Source: Bacillota bacterium (GTDB taxonomy: Bacteria > Bacillota > Clostridia > Tissierellales > Tissierellaceae). Taken from it: a stretch of DNA of 64,000 bases. Below are positions 8,116-15,431 of the stretch, piece after piece; the first letter of the stretch is position 1, and each line of letters begins with the position of its first letter. Location of the stretch: assembly GCA_023388495.1 (NCBI GenBank), contig JAEWGC010000035.1:1-64000 (forward strand), written 5' to 3'. The notes under the pieces were generated by a model that was not told the DNA's origin, did no database searches, and saw only the letters and a list, made by a program, of their open reading frames with translations. The translations under genes and the position numbers were made by a program.

Positions 8116-10005
8116 ATGCCTAAGATTGCAATAATTGTCCCTGGAAATTTAGTTGACACCGCAAGGATGGCTGCAGATGAAATAAAAGAGGATATAACAA
8201 TTTTAGAGGGCTCTATGTCAAAGGGAGTGGAGATGGCCGCTGAGTTAGAGAGGAAAGGATATGAGGTTTTCATAACTAGGGGAGGCACTGAACTATTAAT
8301 TGAGAAAAGCGATATAAAAGTTCCTATTGTTTCACTCTCATTCACTCCTATGGATATATTAAAGGCTGTAAAGGAAGCTGAAAAAATAAGTAATAGAATA
8401 GCGATCATTGCTTTCGAAAATATACTTCCTGCAATTGAAAGCTATGAGGAAATAGCAGAAATAAAACTTGAGAAGTATTTAGTTAGTGATGAAGAGGAAG
8501 TAGCAGAGAAGATGGCAGATATAGTGCGAAAGGACATAAAAGTCGTCATAGGAGGAGGAATTATAAGTCAATTCGCAGAAAGGTATGGAGTTGTTCCTGT
8601 TGTCATCAGCACTGGTAGAGAGGTTTTTATAAATGCAATTATTGAAGCAAAGAGGATGGCCTTAGCCACAAGACGAGAAAAGGAACAGGGAGAGAAATTT
8701 AAGGCAATTATTGAGCACACCTATAATGGAATTATTTCTGTAGATTCAAAAGGAAATATTAAAACATTTAATCCAGCAGCAGAAAGATTGCTAAATTTTA
8801 AAAGTATAGATGTGGCTGATAAGAATATTAATGAAGTTCTACCTGAGATTGAAATAAATGATACATTAAACCAAGGAATAGAAGAAATGGATGTTATAAG
8901 GAATATAAATGGAAACAAGTTCATGTTTTCAAATATTCCTATTAAAGTAGAAAATCAAGTTGTAGGGGCTATATCCTTCTTTCATGATATAAAAAAGATT
9001 CAGCAGATGGAGGAGAAAATTAGACGAGAGGTAGTAGAGGCAGGGCATTATGCTAAATATACCTTTGATGATGTAATAGGTAAGAGTGAAGAAATTAAAG
9101 AATTAATAAGAATATCTAAGGAGTATGCACGAGTAGATTCTACTATATTAATCCAGGGTGAAACTGGAACTGGAAAGGAAGTTATAGCTCAAAGCATTCA
9201 TAATTACAGTTTAAGAGCTATGGGACCCTTTGTTGCAGTAAACTGTGCAGCTCTTCCAGAAAGCCTTCTTGAATCTGAACTTTTTGGTTATGTTGCAGGA
9301 TCTTTTACTGGGGCAGATAAAAGAGGGAAAAAAGGTTTTTTTGAACTTGCTCATGGAGGAACTATTTTTCTTGATGAAATATCAGAAATGAATCCTCTCT
9401 TGCAGGGAAGACTGCTAAGAGTTCTTCAAGAAAAACAGATAATGAGGATTGGAGATAACAAGCTTATGCCTGTCGATGTAAGGATAATAGCTGCAACAAA
9501 TAGAAAGCTTGAACAACATGTAAAAGAAGGAAAGTTTCGGGAAGACTTATACTATAGATTAAATATATTGAAACTAAATCTTATACCGCTAAGGGAAAGG
9601 AAGGAAGACATTTCATATTTAATTAATGAATTTATAAAGGTATTTTCTCGAAAGCTTGGTAAGGAAAGGGTAGTTTTAAGTTCAAGGGCATTAGAATATT
9701 TATGTTGTTATGAGTGGCCGGGAAATGTGCGAGAAATCAAAAATTTTGCGGAGCGTATAGTGGTTATATCCAAGAAAATTTGTGTAGAATTAGAAGATAT
9801 AAGAACTATGTTTCCAGATGTTGAAGCTCATAGTGATAAACTATATGGGGATTTTTTGAGTATAGATAATAGTATGAGAATGGATATATATAATGAATTA
9901 AAGAAGAACTCTGGTAATATATCAGAAACAGCTAAGATGCTAGGGATTTCAAGAACTACCTTATGGAGAAGAATGAAAAAATATAATATAAAAGTTGACA
10001 AATAA
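8116..10005 (+). CDS. Sigma-54-dependent activator with PrpR-type sensor and PAS domain
   Basis: This is an enhancer-binding protein (629 aa). Residues 1-190 match the PrpR N-terminal sensor (opening PKIAIIVPGNLVDTARMAADE; VFITRGGTELLIEKS), a small-molecule-binding fold. A PAS domain (about 195-300) comes next. The AAA+ core (about 315-545) has GETGTGKE near 348 and the sigma-54 contact loop as GSFTGA near 395, where GAFTGA is usual. A Fis-type helix-turn-helix (ISETAKMLGISRTTLWRRM) ends it. ATG 8116 follows AGGAGG. It is immediately upstream of the iterons and -24/-12 promoter at 10021-10156, so it probably controls the operon beginning at 10266. Confidence 0.95.
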   Translation: MPKIAIIVPGNLVDTARMAADEIKEDITILEGSMSKGVEMAAELERKGYEVFITRGGTELLIEKSDIKVPIVSLSFTPMDILKAVKEAEKISNRIAIIAFENILPAIESYEEIAEIKLEKYLVSDEEEVAEKMADIVRKDIKVVIGGGIISQFAERYGVVPVVISTGREVFINAIIEAKRMALATRREKEQGEKFKAIIEHTYNGIISVDSKGNIKTFNPAAERLLNFKSIDVADKNINEVLPEIEINDTLNQGIEEMDVIRNINGNKFMFSNIPIKVENQVVGAISFFHDIKKIQQMEEKIRREVVEAGHYAKYTFDDVIGKSEEIKELIRISKEYARVDSTILIQGETGTGKEVIAQSIHNYSLRAMGPFVAVNCAALPESLLESELFGYVAGSFTGADKRGKKGFFELAHGGTIFLDEISEMNPLLQGRLLRVLQEKQIMRIGDNKLMPVDVRIIAATNRKLEQHVKEGKFREDLYYRLNILKLNLIPLRERKEDISYLINEFIKVFSRKLGKERVVLSSRALEYLCCYEWPGNVREIKNFAERIVVISKKICVELEDIRTMFPDVEAHSDKLYGDFLSIDNSMRMDIYNELKKNSGNISETAKMLGISRTTLWRRMKKYNIKVDK

Positions 10006-10020
10006 ACAAAAAACACATTG

Positions 10021-10080
10021 TTGAAACGTTATGAAACTTATTGAGACTTATCGAAACAATATGAAACTAAAGTCAAACAT
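10021..10080 (+). repeat. Six phased 10-bp iterons, candidate enhancer site
   Basis: Six successive 10-bp units read TTGAAACGTT, ATGAAACTTA, TTGAGACTTA, TCGAAACAAT, ATGAAACTAA and AGTCAAACAT. The common core is (A/T)TGAAAC. A spacing of one helical turn places every core on the same DNA face. The array ends 60 bp upstream of the -24 element, within the range used by sigma-54 activators, and lies directly after the activator gene. Binding of that activator is inferred. Confidence 0.75.
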
Positions 10081-10123
10081 TTTGAACTTGGAGTATAAAA
10101 ATATATAGATAAATACAGTGTTT

Positions 10124-10153
10124 AAAGCATGCCAGGACCTTGGCATGCTTTTT
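10124..10153 (+). terminator. Hairpin overlapping the sigma-54 promoter
   Basis: AAAGCATGCCA (10124-10134) pairs perfectly with TGGCATGCTTT (10141-10151) across a 6-nt loop, and T's follow. It has the form of an intrinsic terminator for the activator gene. Its right arm is also the -24 half of the promoter at 10141-10156. Confidence 0.65.
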
Positions 10154-10156
10154 GCT
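10141..10156 (+). promoter_or_regulatory. Sigma-54 (-24/-12) promoter of the permease-aldolase-aminotransferase operon
   Basis: TGGCATGCTTTTTGCT matches TGGCAC-N5-TTGCW with one mismatch (T for C), and GG and GC are exactly 10 nt apart. The expected start near 10168 gives a leader of about 100 nt before ATG 10266. The iteron array lies upstream. Confidence 0.75.
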
Positions 10157-10265
10157 ATATATACAATTGTGAAATAATAATCAGAATATCTATCATAAGA
10201 GGGGGGAATTTTTAAGATTAAAGAGACTGTACAAGTCGGTAAAATACAAAAACAGGAGGTATAGT

Positions 10266-11498
10266 ATGAATTTAGGAGTTATTTCATTAATTGTTATTGT
10301 TTTAGCTATTGCCATAGGATTTTGGAAAAACATTAATACTGGTTTAGTGTCAATAGCATTTGCACTAATACTTGGTCAATTTTTAGGTGGATTAAAAGCA
10401 AATGCTATGATTAAAATGTGGCCAACAAATGTGTTTTTTATGTTAGTTGGAATTACATTGCTATTTAGCATTGCAAAGGCAAATGGAACACTGGAATTAT
10501 TAGCTAGGAAATGTGTTTATTTTTCTGGGGGTAAAAAAGAAATTATTCCTATAATAATATTTGTATTAGCAGCAATACTAGCAGCAGTAGGACCTGGAAA
10601 TATATCTATTGCGGCATTACTTGCTCCGATAGCAATGGCAGTTGCAAGTGAAACAGGTATATCCCCTGTTCTTATGGGAGAAATCCTTGTACTAGGAGCT
10701 ATTGCTGGAGGAGTATCACCAATTGCTCCTAATGGCCTTGTAGGTGTTACGTTTGCACAGGATTTAGGCCTTGATACTGGAATGAGTTCATGGATAGGCC
10801 AAATTATATCATCAACTTTATTTGCAGCAGTGGTATACCTAGCACATGGAGGGTTAAAGTTAAGAGGAGAAAGAGTAATTATAGACAAAACTCAAAAATT
10901 TGATTCAAAACAAACAATGACACTTTTAGGAATCGCAGCACTTGTAATCAGTGTAATATTCTTTAAGATTAATGTTGGATTTGCTGGATTTTTTATATCT
11001 GTTATTTTATTATTGTTACATGCTGCAGACGAGAAGAAAGCAATTGCAGGCATCCCCTGGCCAACGCTTATTCTTATAGGTGGTACTGGAATATTAATAA
11101 GTGTAGCGGCAGAACTTGGTGGGATTGAAGTTATGACAGATGCTTTAGCAAAATTAATGGGGCCAAAAACAGCTACTGCAATAATGACGCTAACTGCAGG
11201 ATTCATGTCATTCTTCTCGTCAGCTTCAGGTGTTGTATTGCCAACACTTATTCCAACTGTTACAGGATTAGCAGAAAGCCTTGGAGGAGCTGTTAGACCA
11301 GAAGCTTTAGTTGCAGCAATAGTTGTTGGAGCTCATATGGTTACACCAAGTCCCCTTTCAACAATGGGAGCATTGGCATACGCAGGTGCAACAGACGATA
11401 TGGATAAGAAACAATTATTTAAAGGATTACTTTTATGGTCCATAGCTGGTACAGTATTTGCGGCAGTTTTAGCACTTATTGGAATCATAGCAAGATAA
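10266..11498 (+). CDS. MatC-type dicarboxylate permease
   Basis: This is an integral membrane transporter (410 aa, about 11-12 helices) that resembles the MatC/dicarboxylate carrier branch of the ion-transporter superfamily. Features include the two inverted halves with re-entrant-like signatures: GPGNISIAALLAPIAM and AGGVSPIAPNGLVG in the first half, and SSASGVVLPTLIPTV with GAHMVTPSPLSTMGAL in the second. It starts after AGGAGGTATAGT. It is the first gene of the sigma-54 operon with a threonine aldolase and an aminotransferase, so the imported compound probably feeds those enzymes. The substrate is unknown. Confidence 0.8.
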   Translation: MNLGVISLIVIVLAIAIGFWKNINTGLVSIAFALILGQFLGGLKANAMIKMWPTNVFFMLVGITLLFSIAKANGTLELLARKCVYFSGGKKEIIPIIIFVLAAILAAVGPGNISIAALLAPIAMAVASETGISPVLMGEILVLGAIAGGVSPIAPNGLVGVTFAQDLGLDTGMSSWIGQIISSTLFAAVVYLAHGGLKLRGERVIIDKTQKFDSKQTMTLLGIAALVISVIFFKINVGFAGFFISVILLLLHAADEKKAIAGIPWPTLILIGGTGILISVAAELGGIEVMTDALAKLMGPKTATAIMTLTAGFMSFFSSASGVVLPTLIPTVTGLAESLGGAVRPEALVAAIVVGAHMVTPSPLSTMGALAYAGATDDMDKKQLFKGLLLWSIAGTVFAAVLALIGIIAR

Positions 11499-11516
11499 AA
11501 GGAGATATTGTAAAGG

Positions 11517-12566
11517 ATGATAGAAATGAAGGAATATATAGATTTGCGTTCGGATACAGTAACGCAGCCTACTCAGGAGATGAGAGATGCCATGTATAAG
11601 GCTATAGTAGGGGACGATATAATGGGTGAGGATCCTACTGTATCAGAACTAGAGTGTTTGTCAGCAGAATTACTTGGTAAGGAAGCGGCATTGTTCTTGA
11701 CATCAGGAACAATGGCTAATCAAGTAGCTGTTATGGTATATACAAACCGCGGTGAAGAAGTAATAGTAGGGGATACATCTCATATATACAATTTAGAGGT
11801 TGGCGCATTGTCGGCGATTAATCAAGTTCAACCAAGGGCAATATCTGTTCCTGATGGAGTATATGATATTGATATTATGGAGGAATTGATTCAAGAAGAG
11901 GGTATCCAAAGGGCAAAGACTTCTCTAATATGTATTGAAAATACAAACAATCTTAATGCGGGAATGGTAGTACCGTTGGATAACATAAATGCAGTTTGTG
12001 AACTTGGAAATCAGTATAATATTCCTGTTTATATGGACGGGGCTAGAATATTTAATGCAGTAGTTGCATCTGGTATTCCAGCAAAAAAAATTGTAAAAAA
12101 TGTAGACTCAGTTATGTTTGCATTAACTAAAGGATTAAGTGCGCCATTTGGAGCGATTCTTGCTGGAAGAAAAGAGTTTATTGACAAGGCAAGATGGGTT
12201 AAACAACGTATAGGTGGGGGATACAGACAGGCGGGGTTCATAGCTGCCCCTGGAATTGTAGCTTTAAATACAATGATGCCTCAAATTGAAGAGGACCATA
12301 AAAATGCTAGAATTCTTGGAAAAGGTATTTCTGAAATAAAGGGAATAGATATTGATATCTCAAGAATTCATACAAATATTGTAACAGGATGTATAAAAAA
12401 ACTTCCCATAACTATTGAAGATTTTCTTAATAAACTTCTTGAAAAAAGGATAAAGGCTAAGAGAATCTCAAAGACGTCCTTTAGAATGGTAACTCATAGA
12501 GGAATAGAAGAAACTCATATAGAATATGTAATAAATATAGTAAGAGAAATTGCAGAAGACTGCTAA
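11517..12566 (+). CDS. ltaE: Low-specificity L-threonine aldolase family enzyme
   Basis: This PLP enzyme (349 aa) cleaves beta-hydroxy-amino acids to glycine and an aldehyde. The family opening IDLRSDTVTQPT and the segment GDDIMGEDPTVSELE are present. The Schiff-base lysine lies in FALTKGLSAPFGA (about residue 205) and the PLP-binding Asp in VYMDGARIFNA. Two in-frame starts are possible: ATG 11517, 11 nt after AGGAG, and ATG 11526, 8 nt after AAAGG. It is 18 nt downstream of the permease and 14 nt upstream of the aminotransferase, clearly one transcription unit. Confidence 0.9.
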   Translation: MIEMKEYIDLRSDTVTQPTQEMRDAMYKAIVGDDIMGEDPTVSELECLSAELLGKEAALFLTSGTMANQVAVMVYTNRGEEVIVGDTSHIYNLEVGALSAINQVQPRAISVPDGVYDIDIMEELIQEEGIQRAKTSLICIENTNNLNAGMVVPLDNINAVCELGNQYNIPVYMDGARIFNAVVASGIPAKKIVKNVDSVMFALTKGLSAPFGAILAGRKEFIDKARWVKQRIGGGYRQAGFIAAPGIVALNTMMPQIEEDHKNARILGKGISEIKGIDIDISRIHTNIVTGCIKKLPITIEDFLNKLLEKRIKAKRISKTSFRMVTHRGIEETHIEYVINIVREIAEDC

Positions 12567-12580
12567 TGGAGGTGACATAA

Positions 12581-13744
12581 ATGGAAATGAGACAATTTTT
12601 ACAAATTCCTGGTCCAACAAATGTGCCAGATAGAATACTAAGAAGTCTTTCTAAACCACTTATAAATCACAGGGGACCCGAGTTTGAAAAGCTTATGTCT
12701 GAGTGTATAAATGGAGTTAAGAAGATACTAAGAACAAATAACGATATACTAATGTTTCCATCATCAGGAAGTGGTGCGTTAGAATCAGTCATTGTAAACC
12801 TATTCTCAGAAGGAGATACAATAGCTGCTGCATCCTTTGGAGTATTCAGCGAAAGAGTAGCAAAGATAGCTGAAAACTTTGGAGTCAATGTTATAAGAAT
12901 AAGTAAGGCTTGGGGAGAATCAGCAAGGCCTGAGGATATAAGAAAAATACTTGAAGAAGATAGGGAGCAGAAGATAAAGGCTATATGTGTTCCGCAAAAT
13001 GAAACAACTACAGGTGTAGTGAGCGATATAGAAGGAATTTCCAAGGCAATAAAAGAAAGCAGACATCCTGCATTACTTGTTGTTGATGGAGTTAGCTCAG
13101 TTGCGTGTATTCCAATGGAAACAGACCTTTGGGGTGTAGATGTACTTGTAAGTGCTTCGCAAAAAGGTTTTATGCTTCCCCCTGGAATAGGATTTGTAGC
13201 CTTAAATAAAAGAGCATGGGAGTATGTTGAAAAATCTACTCTTCCAAAATGGTACTGGGATTATAAGGCGGTAAAGGAAAGAATGGATACTCTTCAATTC
13301 CCATATACTCCAGCTACATCAATATTATTTGGACTCAAGGAGTCAGTAGATATTCTTATGGAAGAAGGTATTGAAAATGTCTGGAAAAGACATGCTATAA
13401 ATGCTCAAGCCATAAGAAATGGTGTTGAGGCCTTAGGTCTTAATATTTTAAGTAGTAAAGAAGATGCTTCAGATACAGTTACAGCAATAAACATGCCTGA
13501 AAACATAAAATATAAGGAGTTGGCAGAACTTCTTAGAGAAAAATATGGTGTAGTAATAGGAGGAGGTCTAGGACAGCTTCAAGGGAAAATATTTAGAATT
13601 GGTCATCTAGGAGCTCTCCATATGGCAGATGTTCATGCTATTATGGGGGCAGTAGAAATGGCGCTTTACGAACTAGGGCATAAGTTAGAGCTAGGATCTG
13701 TAGGGAAAGCTGTATCAGAAACATATTTAGGTATTAGAAAATAA
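12581..13744 (+). CDS. Class V aminotransferase (alanine/serine-glyoxylate type)
   Basis: This PLP-dependent transaminase (387 aa) is of the AGXT/SgaA/PucG group. The opening LQIPGPTNVPDRILRSL and HRGPEF, the PLP-ring segment PSSGSGALE, the Asp in VVDGVSSVACIPM and the lysine in SASQKGFMLPPGIGF (about 195) fit. The natural amino acceptor of this group is usually glyoxylate, giving glycine. Together with the aldolase this suggests a route that ends in glycine. It starts after GGAGGTGACATAA and is the last gene of the operon, before a terminator. Confidence 0.9.
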   Translation: MEMRQFLQIPGPTNVPDRILRSLSKPLINHRGPEFEKLMSECINGVKKILRTNNDILMFPSSGSGALESVIVNLFSEGDTIAAASFGVFSERVAKIAENFGVNVIRISKAWGESARPEDIRKILEEDREQKIKAICVPQNETTTGVVSDIEGISKAIKESRHPALLVVDGVSSVACIPMETDLWGVDVLVSASQKGFMLPPGIGFVALNKRAWEYVEKSTLPKWYWDYKAVKERMDTLQFPYTPATSILFGLKESVDILMEEGIENVWKRHAINAQAIRNGVEALGLNILSSKEDASDTVTAINMPENIKYKELAELLREKYGVVIGGGLGQLQGKIFRIGHLGALHMADVHAIMGAVEMALYELGHKLELGSVGKAVSETYLGIRK

Positions 13745-13753
13745 ACTTTGAAT

Positions 13754-13790
13754 AAATACTAGGGGCTTAAAGGTCCCTAGTATTTTATTT
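13754..13790 (+). terminator. Terminator after the aminotransferase gene
   Basis: The stem AAATACTAGGG / CCCTAGTATTT has a 10-nt loop and a T-rich tail. The remaining 240 nt up to the next gene hold no open frame. Confidence 0.85.
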
Positions 13791-14010
13791 TAACAGATAA
13801 TAGGAAGGTTCTATTTTGTATTTTGTAATCTAAAGATTTTCATCAATTAGCTTCCAAAAATGCTATATTAAATACCTTTTTAGAAGCCTTTTAATATAAT
13901 AATCCATTAAGATAGTCAAAAACAATTGCATAAAAAATATCGCAGAATTAAAGAATATGAAAAACAAAAGAACTCCCTATATTTACAACAATAAATGTAA
14001 ATGATATAAT

Positions 14011-14025
14011 GTTCTTTATTAGAAC
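14011..14025. promoter_or_regulatory. GTTCT-N5-GAAC operator copy 1
   Basis: The dyad GTTCTTTATTAGAAC lies 5 nt beyond the stop codon of the XRE gene. It matches the two sites in the XRE/GGDEF intergenic region. Confidence 0.55.
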
Positions 14026-14030
14026 AAACG

Positions 14031-14276
14031 CTAATCTTCTAATCCTAAAAGCCAATTTACACTCACATTTAGCACTTGAGATAAAGCTATTAGTTCAATA
14101 TCGGTAATAATTCTTTTTCGTTGTTCTAATTTAGAGATACTTGCCCTATCAATATAAACAGCTAGTGTTTCGAGTTTTACTGATAATTCTTTTTGAGTCA
14201 TATTATTTTTTACTCTTGCAATTTTTACTCTAAAACCTGCGACATTACGTTCCTCGGAATCTAGTACCAATCTCAT
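14031..14276 (-). CDS. XRE-family transcriptional regulator
   Basis: This 81-aa Cro/CI-type protein is mostly the helix-turn-helix: VKIARVKNNMTQKELSVKLET, then DRASISKLEQRKRIITDIELIALSQVLNVSVNWLLGLED. There is no sensor or dimerisation extension. It is divergent from the GGDEF-Spo0E gene. Three copies of a GTTCT-N5-GAAC dyad lie around it, two in the shared intergenic region and one just past its 3' end. That pattern suggests an autorepressor that also controls the cyclase. The ATG follows AGAAGGTGATTT. Confidence 0.88.
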   Translation of the reverse strand: MRLVLDSEERNVAGFRVKIARVKNNMTQKELSVKLETLAVYIDRASISKLEQRKRIITDIELIALSQVLNVSVNWLLGLED

Positions 14277-14291
14277 AATAAATCACCTTCT

Positions 14292-14306
14292 GTTCTTTAT
14301 TGGAAC
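14292..14306. promoter_or_regulatory. GTTCT-N5-GAAC operator copy 2
   Basis: GTTCTTTATTGGAAC lies 16 nt upstream of the XRE start codon, at the place where its promoter or transcription start is expected. The dyad halves GTTC/GAAC are exact. Confidence 0.6.
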
Positions 14307-14339
14307 AATTGTATTTTATCCGAACTTATAAAAAAACAT

Positions 14340-14354
14340 GTTCTAATAAGGAAC
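14340..14354. promoter_or_regulatory. GTTCT-N5-GAAC operator copy 3
   Basis: GTTCTAATAAGGAAC lies 27 nt upstream of the GGDEF-Spo0E start codon, just before its GGAGG site. Its centre is 48 bp from that of copy 2. Confidence 0.6.
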
Positions 14355-14381
14355 ACATAATAAATTTGGAGGAAGATGATA

Positions 14382-15281
14382 ATGTATAAGAGAAATTTTG
14401 ATACTAATAATATAATCCAGATTATAATTAATCAAGAATATAAAATTGAATATAGTAATATTAGTGATGAAGAATCCTATGATTACCTTAAGAAGCTGAA
14501 TATCATAGAGAAATTACCTGTACATTTAACAGTTAAATATGATTTAGAGAATTACTTCATATGTATTGATAGATTTTATATTTTTGGAGAAATTTATTAC
14601 ATAGTTATGATTGGTCTAAAGTCTTTCAAATGTTATAGTTGTAATAAGATGTTAATAGATAATGTTACAGGTTTATACAATAGAAATTATTGGGAGCAGA
14701 TTAATGGTAAAATTCAATATAATCTTCCCTTTGAAAATCTTTCTTTAATATTAATAGATATAGATAATCTAAAAAAAATTAATGATAATTACGGGCATTT
14801 AGAAGGAGATAAGGCTATTAAAGTTGTTGGACAAGCCATTCAAAGGAGCATAAGAAAAGAAGATATAGGCATACGTTATGGTGGAGATGAATTCATAATT
14901 TTGATATTTAATAAAGATAAAAGTATTATAAATGAAGTGATTAAGAAGATTCGAAGGAAAATCTATGAAAAGACAATAGAAGGTAATATAAATATTCAAA
15001 TTAGTGTAGGAACAGCTTCGCATGATCATTCTTGCAATATAGAAGATATTATGGAAGCTGCAGACGAAGAGTTATATAAAGAGAAGAAAATGAAGAAAAG
15101 AGAGAAGTTGCATAAAGAAAAGGATACTTTAGAAGCCTTAAGAATGCAGATTGAAGTAGTGATAGATGAGTTAAATACAAAAGTCATTCAAAATAATAGA
15201 GTAATTAGTAATGAAGAAATAGTGAAACTAAGTCAAAAATTAGATAATTTGGTTGTTAGATATCTAAAAGATTCATATTAA
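14382..15281 (+). CDS. Diguanylate cyclase with C-terminal Spo0E-like domain
   Basis: This is a 299-aa soluble protein. Residues 1-90 form a small PAS-like region containing CYSC. A complete GGDEF domain (about 95-235) has the active site RYGGDEF and an RKED inhibitory site exactly five residues upstream. So it should make c-di-GMP and be product-inhibited. The last 55 residues read LRMQIEVVIDELN then SNEEIVKLSQKLDNLVVRY. This is the Spo0E-family helical hairpin with its SQxLD signature, whose relatives dephosphorylate Spo0A~P. ATG 14382 is preferred to 14376 because GGAGG then lies 9 nt away. The gene is probably repressed by the divergent XRE protein. Confidence 0.88.
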   Translation: MYKRNFDTNNIIQIIINQEYKIEYSNISDEESYDYLKKLNIIEKLPVHLTVKYDLENYFICIDRFYIFGEIYYIVMIGLKSFKCYSCNKMLIDNVTGLYNRNYWEQINGKIQYNLPFENLSLILIDIDNLKKINDNYGHLEGDKAIKVVGQAIQRSIRKEDIGIRYGGDEFIILIFNKDKSIINEVIKKIRRKIYEKTIEGNINIQISVGTASHDHSCNIEDIMEAADEELYKEKKMKKREKLHKEKDTLEALRMQIEVVIDELNTKVIQNNRVISNEEIVKLSQKLDNLVVRYLKDSY

Positions 15282-15431
15282 ATAAGAGCTTTACCTCAAC
15301 GGTAGTTAAAGATTGATAGGGGTTTATGCTGATGATATAATATTTATACTATGTTAATAAAAATTAATACAAAGAAAATGAAAGAACGATAAAAAGAAAA
15401 TATTTAAGATATAATATAAAGGTGAGGATAT

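Noticed and set aside
10021..10080. CRISPR or plasmid-replication iterons
   Set aside because: Units are only 10 bp and have no spacers, and there are no cas or rep genes; position before a -24/-12 promoter explains them better.
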